Origin: Phytopythium helicoides
Taxonomy: Eukaryota > Oomycota > Peronosporomycetes > Pythiales > Pythiaceae
Length of the DNA: 64,000 nucleotides
Assembly: GCA_024867545.1 (NCBI GenBank)
Contig: JANFNE010000012.1
Span: 372,001-436,000, forward strand
Direction: 5' to 3'
The first letter of the stretch is position 1, and the number at the start of each line of letters is the position of its first letter. Positions 22,201-32,660 of this stretch are shown here, in pieces. Below the pieces are notes generated by a model, which was not told the DNA's origin, did not search any database, and saw only the letters and a list, made by a program, of their open reading frames with translations. Position numbers and translations under genes: made by a program.

Positions 22201-23666
22201 ACAAAAAGGTAAAGCGAAGTCCCGAACAGCACTAGCTGGAAATGTGATTCATGTAAACACACACCCGTCAGAACACGTTCAGCTGAAAACCAAAAACCAA
22301 AAGCTGGCGACAAACCTTTTGTCTGGACAGGCAGGCTAAACCCAATTCGGGCGCTTTCAGCTACTCGACGCTCTTCGCGTCTCTGGGCTACCTGGCGAAG
22401 CTTTTCACGGAGCGATGAACAAATACCGGCACTAGCTAGACTGCTCCCGATTAGACGCCCGAGCTCTGGGCCAATGTCGAAAAGAATAGGCTCAATGCCG
22501 TTTAGCACAATCTCTGCAAACCCGAGGCAATGGTTTCGCCAGCAGAACTCGCTGATCGTGTGGTCGCCGTCTGTTGAGACACTGGTTTCCGGTGATTCCG
22601 TTGACATTTTTCTCGAAGACGTTACACGAGAACAGTCAGATCGGAACAGCATTCCAACCAGAACTTGGAGCTCAGCGGAGGTTGAGCCCACTAGTCGATT
22701 CGCGATGAGGAATGCGCACAGCTCCGCAGCTCGAGTGTTGACCTGGAATGCCGCTGCGGACACGGCGGGCTCTTCGTCTGCTTGGTTGTCGCCAAATTCC
22801 AACTTACTCGAACATGAGTCTTGTGAATCTTCTTCCATGAGTGATGCAACTCTTCGAGATCGCTTGATTTTGGCACTGATTACCTCCATCGGAGGCGGGC
22901 TCTTGAAAGTGCTGATCGAGCGCATTGTCGGTGGAGTTGCGAACGCGTGATGTGCCTGGTTGCTCTGCTTCTCCACTGGGCTTTGCTCTGGCTGGGGTTC
23001 TGCAGCATTGAACTTCCGCGTTTCGGTCTTCAATGGCGTCGACCACGCCGATCTACCTGCGAGCTGCTTTTTCTTGACCGGGACTGTGGGCTGTGCACTC
23101 GGCGGCGAGCGCGTCGGGGATCCAGGCGACTCCATCCAGCCGCGTGTTCCTGCAGACCCCGCCCCACCCAAGCGGCGTTCGAGGAGGCTGTGCTTGCTCC
23201 ACGCCGACTGCCCCGCTCCTCCTTGCGCCTTCACTGGCGTGGACGCCGTCAACGGCGGGAAGGCGACCTGTACTGGCACCGGTCTTGCAACTGGAGCGGC
23301 CTGACTCGTGGTCAGCAGCGTCGTGGTGATTCTCCGCTTGACGGGCTTGGCCGTCGACGTCCCTGGCGCCCCAAGCTGCGGGAACTCGTCGCGCTGGAGC
23401 TTGAACTCTTGCTCTGGCGCAGCCTCCTCCTGCTGCTTCTCCTCTCGCTGCTCCCCGTGCTGCTTGAGCAGCGCGTGCCAGTGGCGCAGCAGCACGTGCG
23501 CCAAGTCGTGCGGCGCCCATCGCTGCCGTTCCCCACTGGGCGTCGGCAGTTCCAGCGCCGCACCGCCGACTCGCAGCGCTCGCTTCACGCGCTCCACGTC
23601 GCCCGCCGAGAGCGCGCGCACCGTCGCCCACACCTGCGCGCCCACCGCGCGCTCGTCGTCCGCCAT
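19240..23666 (-). CDS. CDAN1: Codanin-1 homologue (2 exons)
   Basis: Two exons on the minus strand, 23666-22316 and 22235-19240, join across an 80-nt GT/AG intron to 1448 residues. The join restores a continuous FALPFCEETDSR...NREKVRDSFL block that matches the codanin pattern (acidic-D-R-N-F...QRD-F). Other matches by eye: an N-terminal DEFPQLG motif (about residue 92) with the downstream R-R-I-T element; the block AAKFLGYLRF followed by VDVKKLLED...PWLSDFL and SYYQQLFVLL; and a C-terminal VVEFVVDAVATNVCNH. In animals Codanin-1 sequesters the histone chaperone ASF1 and binds CDIN1, a nuclease-like partner. It is longer than human codanin (about 1230 aa) because of a Ser/Gly/Asn-rich insert and a longer tail. 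It is divergent from the SCI1-like gene across a 202-nt promoter. Confidence 0.83.
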
Positions 23667-23868
23667 GGCCGCCGCCCGCGCCGAGGACGAGGCTTGGCTT
23701 GTGGCGCGCTTCCGCGGCTTTTGAAAGCGTTCCCGCCAAAAAACACGTCGTCTCCTATTGGCTGAAATGGTGGACGATACGCAGCGTTGATTGGATATAT
23801 ATTGAGGAATGGAGTTTTTGCCCAAACACGTAGGCATTGAGCGACCGAACCCCTGCCGAGCGAGCATC
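23667..23868. promoter_or_regulatory. 202-nt bidirectional promoter
   Basis: The start codons of the Codanin-1 homologue (-) and the SCI1-like gene (+) are only 202 nt apart. The interval holds two ATTGG (inverted CCAAT) boxes at 23757-23761 and 23790-23794 and a TATA-like ATATATATT at 23795-23803. Shared control of the two genes is inference. Confidence 0.5.
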
Positions 23869-25046
23869 ATGGGCAGCGAGCGGCGTAAGTGGCGGCTTCC
23901 TGGCGGGTTTTGGGGCGCTGCTGAGCGCTGTTGCGGGCTGAAATAACAACAGGCGGGCGGTCGGAGGAGCGGCACCGGCCCAGGAAGGAGCAGCGGCGAG
24001 AGAAGGAGCGCAAGAGCGGCAAGAAGAGCAAGAGCAGGAAGGAGCGCAGGAGCAGGAGGGACGACGACGAGCGCGCGCTGCCGGCGGGCGCGCGGCCCAT
24101 CTCCGAGGCCGACTACTTCCTGCGCGCCACCGAGTTCCGCGTGTGGCTCGTGCGCTCCAAGTGCGTCGCGGCTGCTCGGTGTTGAGGAGGTGGAGACTGA
24201 CGCGGAGGCTGGGGGCAGGGGCAAGTACGTCGAGGAGCTGTCGACGGACGAGAGCACGGCGCTGTTCGTGGACAAGTTCGCGCGCAAGTGGAACCGAGGC
24301 AAGCTGCCGCGCGAGTACTACGCCGGGCTGCCCGAGTCCGTGGTCGAGCAAACGCGCCGCACGCGACACACGTGGGGCTTCGTCTCCAAGCTTGGCGAGC
24401 GCGAACGCTTCGACCTGGCAACGGCCAAGGACTCGGTTGGCGTGGCCACGCGAAAGACAGACCTGCTTGCTGGCACATCTGCTCTGGTTGCGAAGCCTAA
24501 ACGTGATGAGGAGGGCGGCTCACCACCGAGACACAGGCGTGGACGCGACGACGACAGTGAGGAGGACGATCGCGAGGAGAAGCGTCGAGCGTTGAAGCGA
24601 CACCGACGTGAGCGCGAGAGCGACATGGAGGAGCTCGTGCCAAAGGAGACAGGCAGAGAGGCGCTGCTCGAGAAGCGCCGGCAGATTTCCAGCAAGCTGC
24701 ACGGTGCGGCTCGTGATCGTGAGGAGGGCCGTGATGGCCTGGACGTGAGCGAAGATTTCCTCATGGGCGGCCGCGGTGATGACACGGAGCTGTCGAGGAG
24801 ACTTGCGCAGAGAGATGCTGCTCGCCGCCAACGCGATTCAGAGCGCCAGGAGCGCCTCGCTGGCTTACAGGTACAATTCTGAGAGTTTAGCGAAAACGAC
24901 TTTGAGGTGATCGATTAGTTGGCTGATGATGGTGGATGCAGGCAAAGGAGTCGGCGAGAATGGACAAGTTTCTGCAAGACATGGGCCTCGCAGACGCCGG
25001 AAAGGCTCGCATCACAATCGCCCCTCGCCCACCACCGAGATCGTAG
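23869..25046 (+). CDS. SCI1-like basic nuclear protein (4 exons)
   Basis: Four exons, 23869-23884, 23953-24160, 24219-24870 and 24942-25046, give 326 residues. Introns of 68, 58 and 71 nt all have GT/AG ends, and frames join exactly. The first exon carries only five codons and one base. The protein opens with a Lys/Arg/Ser/Glu-rich tract. The conserved core follows: ISEADYF...FRVWL...GKYVEELS...LFVDKFARKWNRGKLP...YY. This matches the block of plant style cell-cycle inhibitor 1 (SCI1) family proteins, which are small nuclear or nucleolar proteins. The rest is charged and probably disordered, with a short conserved-looking C-terminal helix (ARMDKFLQDMGL) in the last exon. Molecular function is not established even in the family. 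Family assignment is by recalled pattern and moderately sure; the exon model is firmer. Confidence 0.72.
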
Positions 25047-25259
25047 CTAGTTTGCATCCGTTTGGACCTTTACTTGGGCAAGAAAACGCCATGGCCAGCC
25101 ACCAATCTCAACACTGTCGACATTGGCTAAGAACTTTGACATTATGAAACGTAGAAAAGCAAAAACACCGAGCTGTCGTACAAAGTCTACCCTCGCCAAG
25201 ATGCGCTTCAACCGCATCTGCGTGGCCGTTGGCTGTGAAGATGATGGTGATGATTGAGC

Positions 25260-28200
25260 TTATGCATGGCGCATTGGCGGTGCGACGTTGCCCGCAGCTG
25301 GTGACTCGTACATCTGGTAGTTGTTGCGCGTGCTCGTGGCGTTTGACTTGGACCGCACGCGGCTCATGTTGCGCTGGCGTGAGCTGCCTGGTGTTCGTGC
25401 TCGGCTCTCGGCGCGCTGGCGCGCGTGGCGCTCACGGTCCTTCTCGGCCTCGCTCTTTGTGCAAATCACGCCGTTCTTCTTCGAACCAGCACCCAGCAGC
25501 AGCGCCATTGTAAGGACGCAGAAACCCGCTAGTGCATACAGCAAGACGTATTCGCTGTCCGCGAGCGAGTCGCTCGTGTGCATGTACACGTAGCCGAGAG
25601 GTGGGATGAAGAAGAAGAGGAACAGCATGGAAGTCGACGAAGCGCGACCGCGAGCTGTGAACATGCCCACGCACGCAGCCCATGGAGCAGCGGTCGTGCC
25701 CAGACCCAAGAAGAAGTACATGAGCATGACCACGAGGCCGACGTAAAGACCCGTGCCGTCCGTGCTACCGAGGAACTCAGACGACTCGTTGAAACCAAGA
25801 ACACCCGCGCAGCCAGCAACAGGAATCAGCGTGCCGAACAGGATCGACTTGTGCTCCAGCTTGTCAATGAAGAAGAACGAGATGGCAGCGCCAGAAACCT
25901 GCAGCGCCACGCCGTTGACGAACATGTCGTCCTGGTTCGTGTATTCGCTTGAGGCCTTGTAGCTGATAAAAGCATTCAGGAATCCCGTTGACAGCGACAC
26001 GACAATCATGAGGAAGAAGCCCAGAATAAACTTGAATCCCGAGCTGCCACCGTTCTCCTCAGGCGCCTCCTCCTCACGCATAATCTTCAACTCTTCTTGC
26101 ACATCCGGCTTACGACGGAGAATAACAAGGTTCGCTTCGCACGCCTCCCAGCCCTTGCGCTCGAGCACCCAGTAGGGGCTCTCAGGGAACACGTTCACAA
26201 CTGGCGTCACGATCGCGATCACAATGCATGCGCCGAATGCCTGCCAGATCCAGCCAAGCTGCTTGACAGTCGCGAAGATACCACCCATCAGACTGCCACC
26301 AACAAATCCGAATCCGAGCATTAGCATTGTCTTGCCGCGCAGCTCCTTCGTTGAGATCTCGAAAATGTAGATCGCGAGCGACGGAAGCAGGATACCAATC
26401 GAGCAGGAAAGCAGACCAATACCAGGCAGCAGCAGGGTCTTGCGTAGGTCGTCGTTCGCGCTCACCGCGACCATGCCTAGCGTGCTGAACAGACCTCCCG
26501 TGACAATTGCGAGACGACGACCGATAAAGTGGTTCAGGAAACCAGCAATAATCGTGCCGACGATACAGGCGCCGTAGTGCACAAAAGTCGTCGTGCCGTC
26601 ACCCACATCGCCACTCAGCACACCATCATAAGTAACGACGTAGCTTGCAAAACTAGCCGACTGCTCCAGCGTGGACAGCAGATAGAAGAGCCAACCAGCG
26701 CCTGCGCCACCAAGGATTCCCATAAAGGCGGCCAGCGAGATCGAATACTGCGACGATGCCGACATGACCTTCGAGAAGCCTTCGTTGTACATCATACGCG
26801 TCTGGATGACGTTCAGGAACGGGATGCACGACATAATCAGCAGAGGGATAATCATGCCCGTGCAGAAGATGAAGTCGAACAGGAACTGAAGCTGCTGGAA
26901 AACTGGCACGCTCGCAATTGACGCTCCTGGGAAACTCCACATGCGCATCATCTCGTTGATACCGTAGAGAGACGCCGTGTACGCGAAGAACAGCGACAGC
27001 GAGTACGTGAAGCTCTTGTCCATCACAACCCACATCGCAATAAAGTAGGCAACCACCACCGCAACCACGACAAACAGGTAGATGCTCGCGCGAATCACAG
27101 GGTTCATCGAGCGCATACCCATACCAACCAGGTGGAAGACGCCCAAAAGAAGCACTGTGGCAACTGCAGCTCCAAACGAGTACGCGACGTACATGACATC
27201 CTCAGTCAAGAGCGTCGCAACGTAGAACATGAGAACGAAGTGGCGGCTCTCGCGCAGAATCACAGTCACACGCGAGATCATGTTCGAGTTGTGAAGCTGC
27301 TCCAAATCGCCCTTCCACCAGCCAACCCAGCCACCCTTGTTGGCCGCATCGTCGTCCGAGTAATCTTCCGGCGCGAACATCCACATGCACCACTGAGCAA
27401 CGTCGACCTTGGTCTTCGCCCAGTCCAGGCCATCACTGTTGAACATGAACGGACCAACAATCCAAAGAACCGAAATGAACCAAATCGAGAACGTCTGCAC
27501 ACCGTAACCTTGCGCAGTGTCACAGTAGTCTTGCGCAAAGGTGTTGTCATCAGTTGACGCCTCGGTCTGACAAATGTAGAAGTTGCCGAACGCGAGGTAC
27601 ACCAGACACAGTCCGACCAGCTCGAACGCCTTTCGGTAGTGAGAACTTGCATATGCTTTGTACAGCAACACCAGCGTCTCTCGAGTAATCTTGAAACCAC
27701 GACCGGTAGCCTGGTACTTGGCACCACCGTGCACAACGTTGTTGTCGAAGTAGTGCATTGTCGTGCCGACCTGGAACACAAAGAACGCCGGGCCAAGCGT
27801 GATGATCATTTCGATGAAGCGGTACATACCACGCACGAGACCACCTTCACCAAAGTACACCATCATCAGCGGAAGCATGAGGAAGGTACCGGCCTGAATG
27901 TAGAACTGCGTGTTGAGTACAGCCTTGAGGTCCGTGAAGACGCGCTCATCAAAGCCGTACTCGACGTTGTCCTTGATGATGTTCGTGTCGTTCATGTTGA
28001 ACACGATCTGTTCCTGGACACCAGCGAGCGCCAGGTACACCTTGCAGTACATGTAGACGTACGTCGTGACGATAACCATCCACGTCGCAAAGTAGAAGCC
28101 CGTGTGCGAGTAGTACATCGAGTTGAGGCGGAAGAAGTCCATGAACTGACCCATACGGTGCGCTTCACGGGCCAAGCACGTCTCACCGGCACCGTTTGCA

Positions 28201-31200
28201 AGCTTACCCTCGAACATTGAAATCTGGGAAAGCGCCACATCACGACCCTTACCACACTGCATGAACTCGATATGCGTGACCACACCGCCGCGAAGGGTGG
28301 TGTTGAAACCGGCAAACACATCTTCTGACAAGTTGATACTCTTACTGGCCTTCGACACACCACCGCGCGTAATGGCAAACAGCTTGTCGAACACATCAGG
28401 GTGACCGTAGTGCATACGCACACAAAGCGGATCAGCAAGCACACGCTGCGACAGAGTCACGAACACAAGCTCCTGCCACGACTTGAACTTGGACAGCGAC
28501 GACGCGTTACCAGTGAAAATGTGCTCACGCATACCAATGATAGCAACAGGCTTCTTCGACGGGTGGTGGTCAGCAGTCACGAGGAACTGCGGCATCTTAA
28601 GGCACTCCTCGAAGTAGTGCTGCTGGTTCATATCAATCGTCTGAATGAACTCACCGCGGCTGAACGGAAGAGCGTTGTTCTGGTTCTCGGGCTTACCCTC
28701 ACCAAGAATCGGGTTACCAGGAAGCTCGTAGCGGTACACTTCGGCAATTTCTCCGTTCTCAGCCTTGATAAGCACTGTGTCAAACTGCTGCTCACCGCCT
28801 TCCAGCTTGATCGTGTCGACGTAGGCTACACGAAGGTTCGGGTATGTCTTCAGCAAAAAGTCGATGTCGTCAGCCTGCTCCTTACCCTCGGCGCGGTGCT
28901 TACCGTACACCTGACAAGCGCAAATGTACGAGAACTTGAGACGGACCATGTCTTCCAGCTGCGCCTGCTTCTGCTCAGCGGTCTTGCCAGGGCTCGAGCC
29001 AATCTCCAGCCAGTGAAGAATCTTGATCGCATCCTCGTAAAGCATCATACCTTGCACCGTACGAGCAAGAGTCTGACCACGGTATGACGCCCACAAACGG
29101 ATCTCCAGCGGGTAGTTTGCCTGCGCTTCCTCCGGAGTGCTAACATCAATACGCTCCAGGAAGTTCTCCCACTCCTCGGGGTGAATCGTAATCAGGTACT
29201 TCAGAATCGTCAGGTTTTTGCCATCTTCCTCGACCTTCTTGAACACAGGGTGGTTTGCCAGCGGGTTGTTGAGCTCCTTCATCGAGGTCAGCACACTTTC
29301 AGCGTAGAACGGGGTCATGACCGAGAACGAACGCATTTCCTTGATAGCGTTCAGCTGCGGGATCTCCATCACCAGCGATTTCAAGAAGAAACCAAGACGA
29401 CGCTGGGCTTCCGGCACACGAGGCATAGCATCCGCCTTCTCCAGCGACATCAGAAGGTACGCACGCGTAGCGGCGCCCATTGCCGTGTCATTGTGGAACA
29501 AGTTCACCAGACCGCGCGAAGCGTAGACGTAGCCGTTGGCACTCGAGCAGAACTTGGAGTTACTGAACTTGGCGGCAAGCTCGGGGCGGTTCGCGAAAAC
29601 ACGAACGGCGTTCAGCACATTCTCCGTCTTGGTCACAAAGTTGCGAACAACGCCCATCGGGTGCACACGCGAAGACGTCAGGTGCGACGACTGCGCATCC
29701 GGGTCAGGAAGATCCATAACTGCCTCGAGGAATTCCATCGTGACTGTGCGAAGTTGTCCCAGGCTCTTGGCATCAAACGTGCTCATAAAGTTACCACTGG
29801 CAGCGATTCCCTCCATCTGGCGCAGCGCATCCAGAATGTCTGCATCATCGCTGCCAAGCAACGCCTCCATGACATACATCGTCGCCGTGAAGAAGCTGCG
29901 AATCGCCGACAGGCAATCCTTCTTGACCATGTACACCTGCAGCTGCGAGTCGCCCTTGCCCTCTTTGGCGAGCTTGACTGTGAAGTCAAGCGCCTCAGCG
30001 AGCTTACCGGCCGACAGGAACACGGGCTCAAACACATCACCCGAGCTCTGAATGTCGTACTGGAGAATAGCTGCCTCCTTGTCGTCGACAAGGTCACCCT
30101 CGCGGAACGAGTTGACAACTTCGTTCCAGACAACGACGAAACGGAGCATCATTTGCGACTGGTACGCCGCCGCCGAGCCATCAGCCGCCGCGTCGTTCGA
30201 GCGCGCCAGAGTCGTCACAATCTTCTGGTCAAACAGCTGCGGGGCGACACGGAATGCCTTGGTAATCTCCTTGATGCCGTGAATTTCACCCGTCTTCATG
30301 AAGAGACCCTGAATACCTCCCAGCGTTGCCTGGAACACGGTGAAGTAGATCTGGGTGTCGTAGTTGAAAATGAATACAACCGGCGTCCACAGCGCAAAGA
30401 TAACACCAAAGTTGTGGAACGAGATGATGTTGCTGCTGTAGGTCATATCCATCTCGTAGATGGCCAACGACGGCAGAATCAGCGGCCGGATGAGAATGAA
30501 GTACGAGATGAACGCCTTCAGCGACCACAGGACAAGCCAGTACGTGATGTACTTGATCTGGAAGCTGAACACCTGCGTCATGTTGCGTCCGACGTAGCAC
30601 GATTCGCCCTCACGCACAAACTTGGCCAAGAACGACTTGGTGATGATGTGAGGCGCGCATGAGTGGATCAGCAGGATGATCGTCGCAGGGATCAAGAACG
30701 CAATACCGGCGACAGTCGCATTGTCCATCATTGCGGTCTCCTTGCCCGTCACAAGCGGCGTGTACAGCATGACTCCGAAAATGCCCGTGAAGATACCGTT
30801 CCAGATCATTCGCACCACGAGCGCACCACCGTAGTTGAACGAACGTGACGACGAAACACTGGCCTCGCGAGCAACAAGCAGGTGCCAACCGTGGCACGCC
30901 TCCAGCACGCACTTGGCGAAACCCATAAAGGCGTGCGCCCACACCACCATGATCAGCACGAGCTTCACGTTGAGCTCCGAGTAGGGCTCGACCGTCTCAC
31001 CCAAGGAGCCGAATTGCTCGAACCACTGCTTGCCGCCGCTGGGTGAAATCGCCGAGAGAAAGCCAATAGCCATGAGCACGAACATGAACATCATGTTGAA
31101 CTGGAAGATGCGGTAGTAGTTGATCACGAGCGTGAAAATACTTCGGTGCTCGTAGTAGGTCTTGGTGTGGTTCTTGGTGAGCTCGTCGCCGATTTGCGTG

Positions 31201-31994
31201 ACGGCGATGGTGAGGCAGTGCTTCTTCCAGAAGTACTCGTTAATGTCATCGTAGTTGCGCACCTTGGTGTGTTCGAGGAACTTGCCGAGCTTGTTCTTGC
31301 GCTGCATGTTACTGCACTCTTTCCAAATGGGGCGCACGACCTGGCGCAGGTACCATCCCTCAGCCTGCTTCTGCTGGCCGAGAAAGTCGTCATTTAGCAT
31401 GACGAGCATCTGGTGGTAGAGGTAGCACAGGCACTCGGGCATCATGCGCAGGTTGGCGGCCTCTCCCCAGATGAGCAGGTATAGCATGATTTCCATGTGC
31501 AGCGGGTTCTTGAGGTCTCCTTGCGGGGGTCCGACGTACGAGACTGGCTGTACCTGTAGGAACTGGCACCACTCGTGGTAGTTTCCGAAGACCTGCTTGT
31601 GCAGGTTGGCGACGTGCGATCCTGGCTGGTCCTGCGGCTTGGAGCGCGCCTTTCCGTTCGCGAGCAGCAGCAGCGCGTGCTCTCTCTGGTTGTCGACGCT
31701 GCCCGTCTGGAAGCCAAACTTGGAGTAGAGCACCTCGCAGCAAAAGTCGATCGAGACCTCGTCCTCAAAGTCGCCCTGCAGCCCGCCGCCCGTGAGCGGG
31801 TTGGGCACGTGTCCGCCCTGCGTGGTCGGCGGCAGCACGTCCATCATGCTCAGCCGCGAGCCGAACGTGTTGCGCGGGCCCTCCTGGTTCAGGTGGCTGC
31901 GGTTGGCCGACGCGTTGCGCTTGCGGTCGGCGTCCAGCTGGAAGTAGTTGGAGCCCGCGCGCCGCCGGTCCATCTTGCCGGGCGTCTGCGCCAT
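25260..31994 (-). CDS. 1,3-beta-glucan synthase fused to MFS sugar porter
   Basis: A single 2244-residue open frame from ATG 31994; an upstream extension has no ATG. Residues about 60-1740 are an FKS/callose-synthase-type glucan synthase: an N-terminal FKS1 region (FFWKKHCL near 255), a membrane block, the large cytosolic catalytic region with MREHIFTG, HYGHPDVFDK (about 1196), TRGGVSKAS, FAGFN, GKGRDVALSQI (about 1251) and a second membrane block. It makes 1,3-beta-glucan from UDP-glucose at the plasma membrane, the main oomycete wall polymer. From about 1745 a full MFS sugar-porter domain follows with about 12 membrane segments and its hallmarks: GRRLAIVTGG after helix 2, E-x6-R (EISTKELRGK) after helix 4, and PESPYWVLERKG after helix 6 (about 1940). 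No stop, intron or frame change separates the two parts, so the fusion is real in this sequence. A basic, Arg/Ser-rich tail ends it. Confidence 0.93.
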   Translation of the reverse strand: MAQTPGKMDRRRAGSNYFQLDADRKRNASANRSHLNQEGPRNTFGSRLSMMDVLPPTTQGGHVPNPLTGGGLQGDFEDEVSIDFCCEVLYSKFGFQTGSVDNQREHALLLLANGKARSKPQDQPGSHVANLHKQVFGNYHEWCQFLQVQPVSYVGPPQGDLKNPLHMEIMLYLLIWGEAANLRMMPECLCYLYHQMLVMLNDDFLGQQKQAEGWYLRQVVRPIWKECSNMQRKNKLGKFLEHTKVRNYDDINEYFWKKHCLTIAVTQIGDELTKNHTKTYYEHRSIFTLVINYYRIFQFNMMFMFVLMAIGFLSAISPSGGKQWFEQFGSLGETVEPYSELNVKLVLIMVVWAHAFMGFAKCVLEACHGWHLLVAREASVSSSRSFNYGGALVVRMIWNGIFTGIFGVMLYTPLVTGKETAMMDNATVAGIAFLIPATIILLIHSCAPHIITKSFLAKFVREGESCYVGRNMTQVFSFQIKYITYWLVLWSLKAFISYFILIRPLILPSLAIYEMDMTYSSNIISFHNFGVIFALWTPVVFIFNYDTQIYFTVFQATLGGIQGLFMKTGEIHGIKEITKAFRVAPQLFDQKIVTTLARSNDAAADGSAAAYQSQMMLRFVVVWNEVVNSFREGDLVDDKEAAILQYDIQSSGDVFEPVFLSAGKLAEALDFTVKLAKEGKGDSQLQVYMVKKDCLSAIRSFFTATMYVMEALLGSDDADILDALRQMEGIAASGNFMSTFDAKSLGQLRTVTMEFLEAVMDLPDPDAQSSHLTSSRVHPMGVVRNFVTKTENVLNAVRVFANRPELAAKFSNSKFCSSANGYVYASRGLVNLFHNDTAMGAATRAYLLMSLEKADAMPRVPEAQRRLGFFLKSLVMEIPQLNAIKEMRSFSVMTPFYAESVLTSMKELNNPLANHPVFKKVEEDGKNLTILKYLITIHPEEWENFLERIDVSTPEEAQANYPLEIRLWASYRGQTLARTVQGMMLYEDAIKILHWLEIGSSPGKTAEQKQAQLEDMVRLKFSYICACQVYGKHRAEGKEQADDIDFLLKTYPNLRVAYVDTIKLEGGEQQFDTVLIKAENGEIAEVYRYELPGNPILGEGKPENQNNALPFSRGEFIQTIDMNQQHYFEECLKMPQFLVTADHHPSKKPVAIIGMREHIFTGNASSLSKFKSWQELVFVTLSQRVLADPLCVRMHYGHPDVFDKLFAITRGGVSKASKSINLSEDVFAGFNTTLRGGVVTHIEFMQCGKGRDVALSQISMFEGKLANGAGETCLAREAHRMGQFMDFFRLNSMYYSHTGFYFATWMVIVTTYVYMYCKVYLALAGVQEQIVFNMNDTNIIKDNVEYGFDERVFTDLKAVLNTQFYIQAGTFLMLPLMMVYFGEGGLVRGMYRFIEMIITLGPAFFVFQVGTTMHYFDNNVVHGGAKYQATGRGFKITRETLVLLYKAYASSHYRKAFELVGLCLVYLAFGNFYICQTEASTDDNTFAQDYCDTAQGYGVQTFSIWFISVLWIVGPFMFNSDGLDWAKTKVDVAQWCMWMFAPEDYSDDDAANKGGWVGWWKGDLEQLHNSNMISRVTVILRESRHFVLMFYVATLLTEDVMYVAYSFGAAVATVLLLGVFHLVGMGMRSMNPVIRASIYLFVVVAVVVAYFIAMWVVMDKSFTYSLSLFFAYTASLYGINEMMRMWSFPGASIASVPVFQQLQFLFDFIFCTGMIIPLLIMSCIPFLNVIQTRMMYNEGFSKVMSASSQYSISLAAFMGILGGAGAGWLFYLLSTLEQSASFASYVVTYDGVLSGDVGDGTTTFVHYGACIVGTIIAGFLNHFIGRRLAIVTGGLFSTLGMVAVSANDDLRKTLLLPGIGLLSCSIGILLPSLAIYIFEISTKELRGKTMLMLGFGFVGGSLMGGIFATVKQLGWIWQAFGACIVIAIVTPVVNVFPESPYWVLERKGWEACEANLVILRRKPDVQEELKIMREEEAPEENGGSSGFKFILGFFLMIVVSLSTGFLNAFISYKASSEYTNQDDMFVNGVALQVSGAAISFFFIDKLEHKSILFGTLIPVAGCAGVLGFNESSEFLGSTDGTGLYVGLVVMLMYFFLGLGTTAAPWAACVGMFTARGRASSTSMLFLFFFIPPLGYVYMHTSDSLADSEYVLLYALAGFCVLTMALLLGAGSKKNGVICTKSEAEKDRERHARQRAESRARTPGSSRQRNMSRVRSKSNATSTRNNYQMYESPAAGNVAPPMRHA

Positions 31995-32660
31995 CGTCGC
32001 CTGCGGAGCGGCCGTCGCCTGCGAGAGTCTGCGAGCGAGCGTCTGCGAGTCTGCGGCCTGCCGGGGTGGGGGGAGCGCGGAGGATCGAGCGACGCCGCGA
32101 GCGATCGACGCGGGGCTTTTTCGTCTCTGCGCCTGTCTGGCGCTGCTACTGGCGCGGGGGAAACCTGCCGACCATACAAAAACCAAGTCAAAGGCGCCCC
32201 GATAGCGCTGGAAAGGGGGGAACACGGTTCAGCTTTGCCGCTCCGGACTTTTTATAGCGCGCTGTCGAGCCGGACCAGATGGCGCCGAGCTCCCGCTTGG
32301 GTTGCCGACGGCGCTGGAAAGTGGACGGGATTGTATGCTTTTTCACTCGGGAGCGGCCTCGGTGGGGGAGACATAAGCGGGAGAAGATGGCTGGGCAACT
32401 TGTGGGCAGCAAGCCCTGCGGCACGCGATCGGACGACACATGGGTGAAAGCGAAGCGCTTGGAGGCCCAAGACGCTGAGCTTGCAGGCAGGAGTTCAGAC
32501 CCGAAGATGCGCCGTGTGCCACGCTCAAAGTCATTTTGTGATCGGCCGGCGACTGCTGATACATAAGCGAGCGGAAAGAGGGTGCTGTAGGTTCATCGGG
32601 CTCTATCGCACTTGCCCTCCAGGCCGCTCGCGTCGAGGCTGCTGCTGGACGGACGGCATG
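31995..32660. other. promoter region of the glucan synthase
   Basis: This is the upstream region of the glucan synthase on the minus strand. The coding frame stays open without an ATG to about 32225, which may reflect a GC-rich leader. No gene or RNA is recognised. Confidence 0.4.

Noticed and set aside
22104..24302. Single 732-codon minus-strand frame as one gene
   Set aside because: It runs through the divergent promoter upstream and through the Codanin-1 intron downstream; splicing at 22236-22315 gives the better product.
29181..30662. 493-codon plus-strand open frame
   Set aside because: Antisense shadow of the GC-rich glucan synthase coding sequence.
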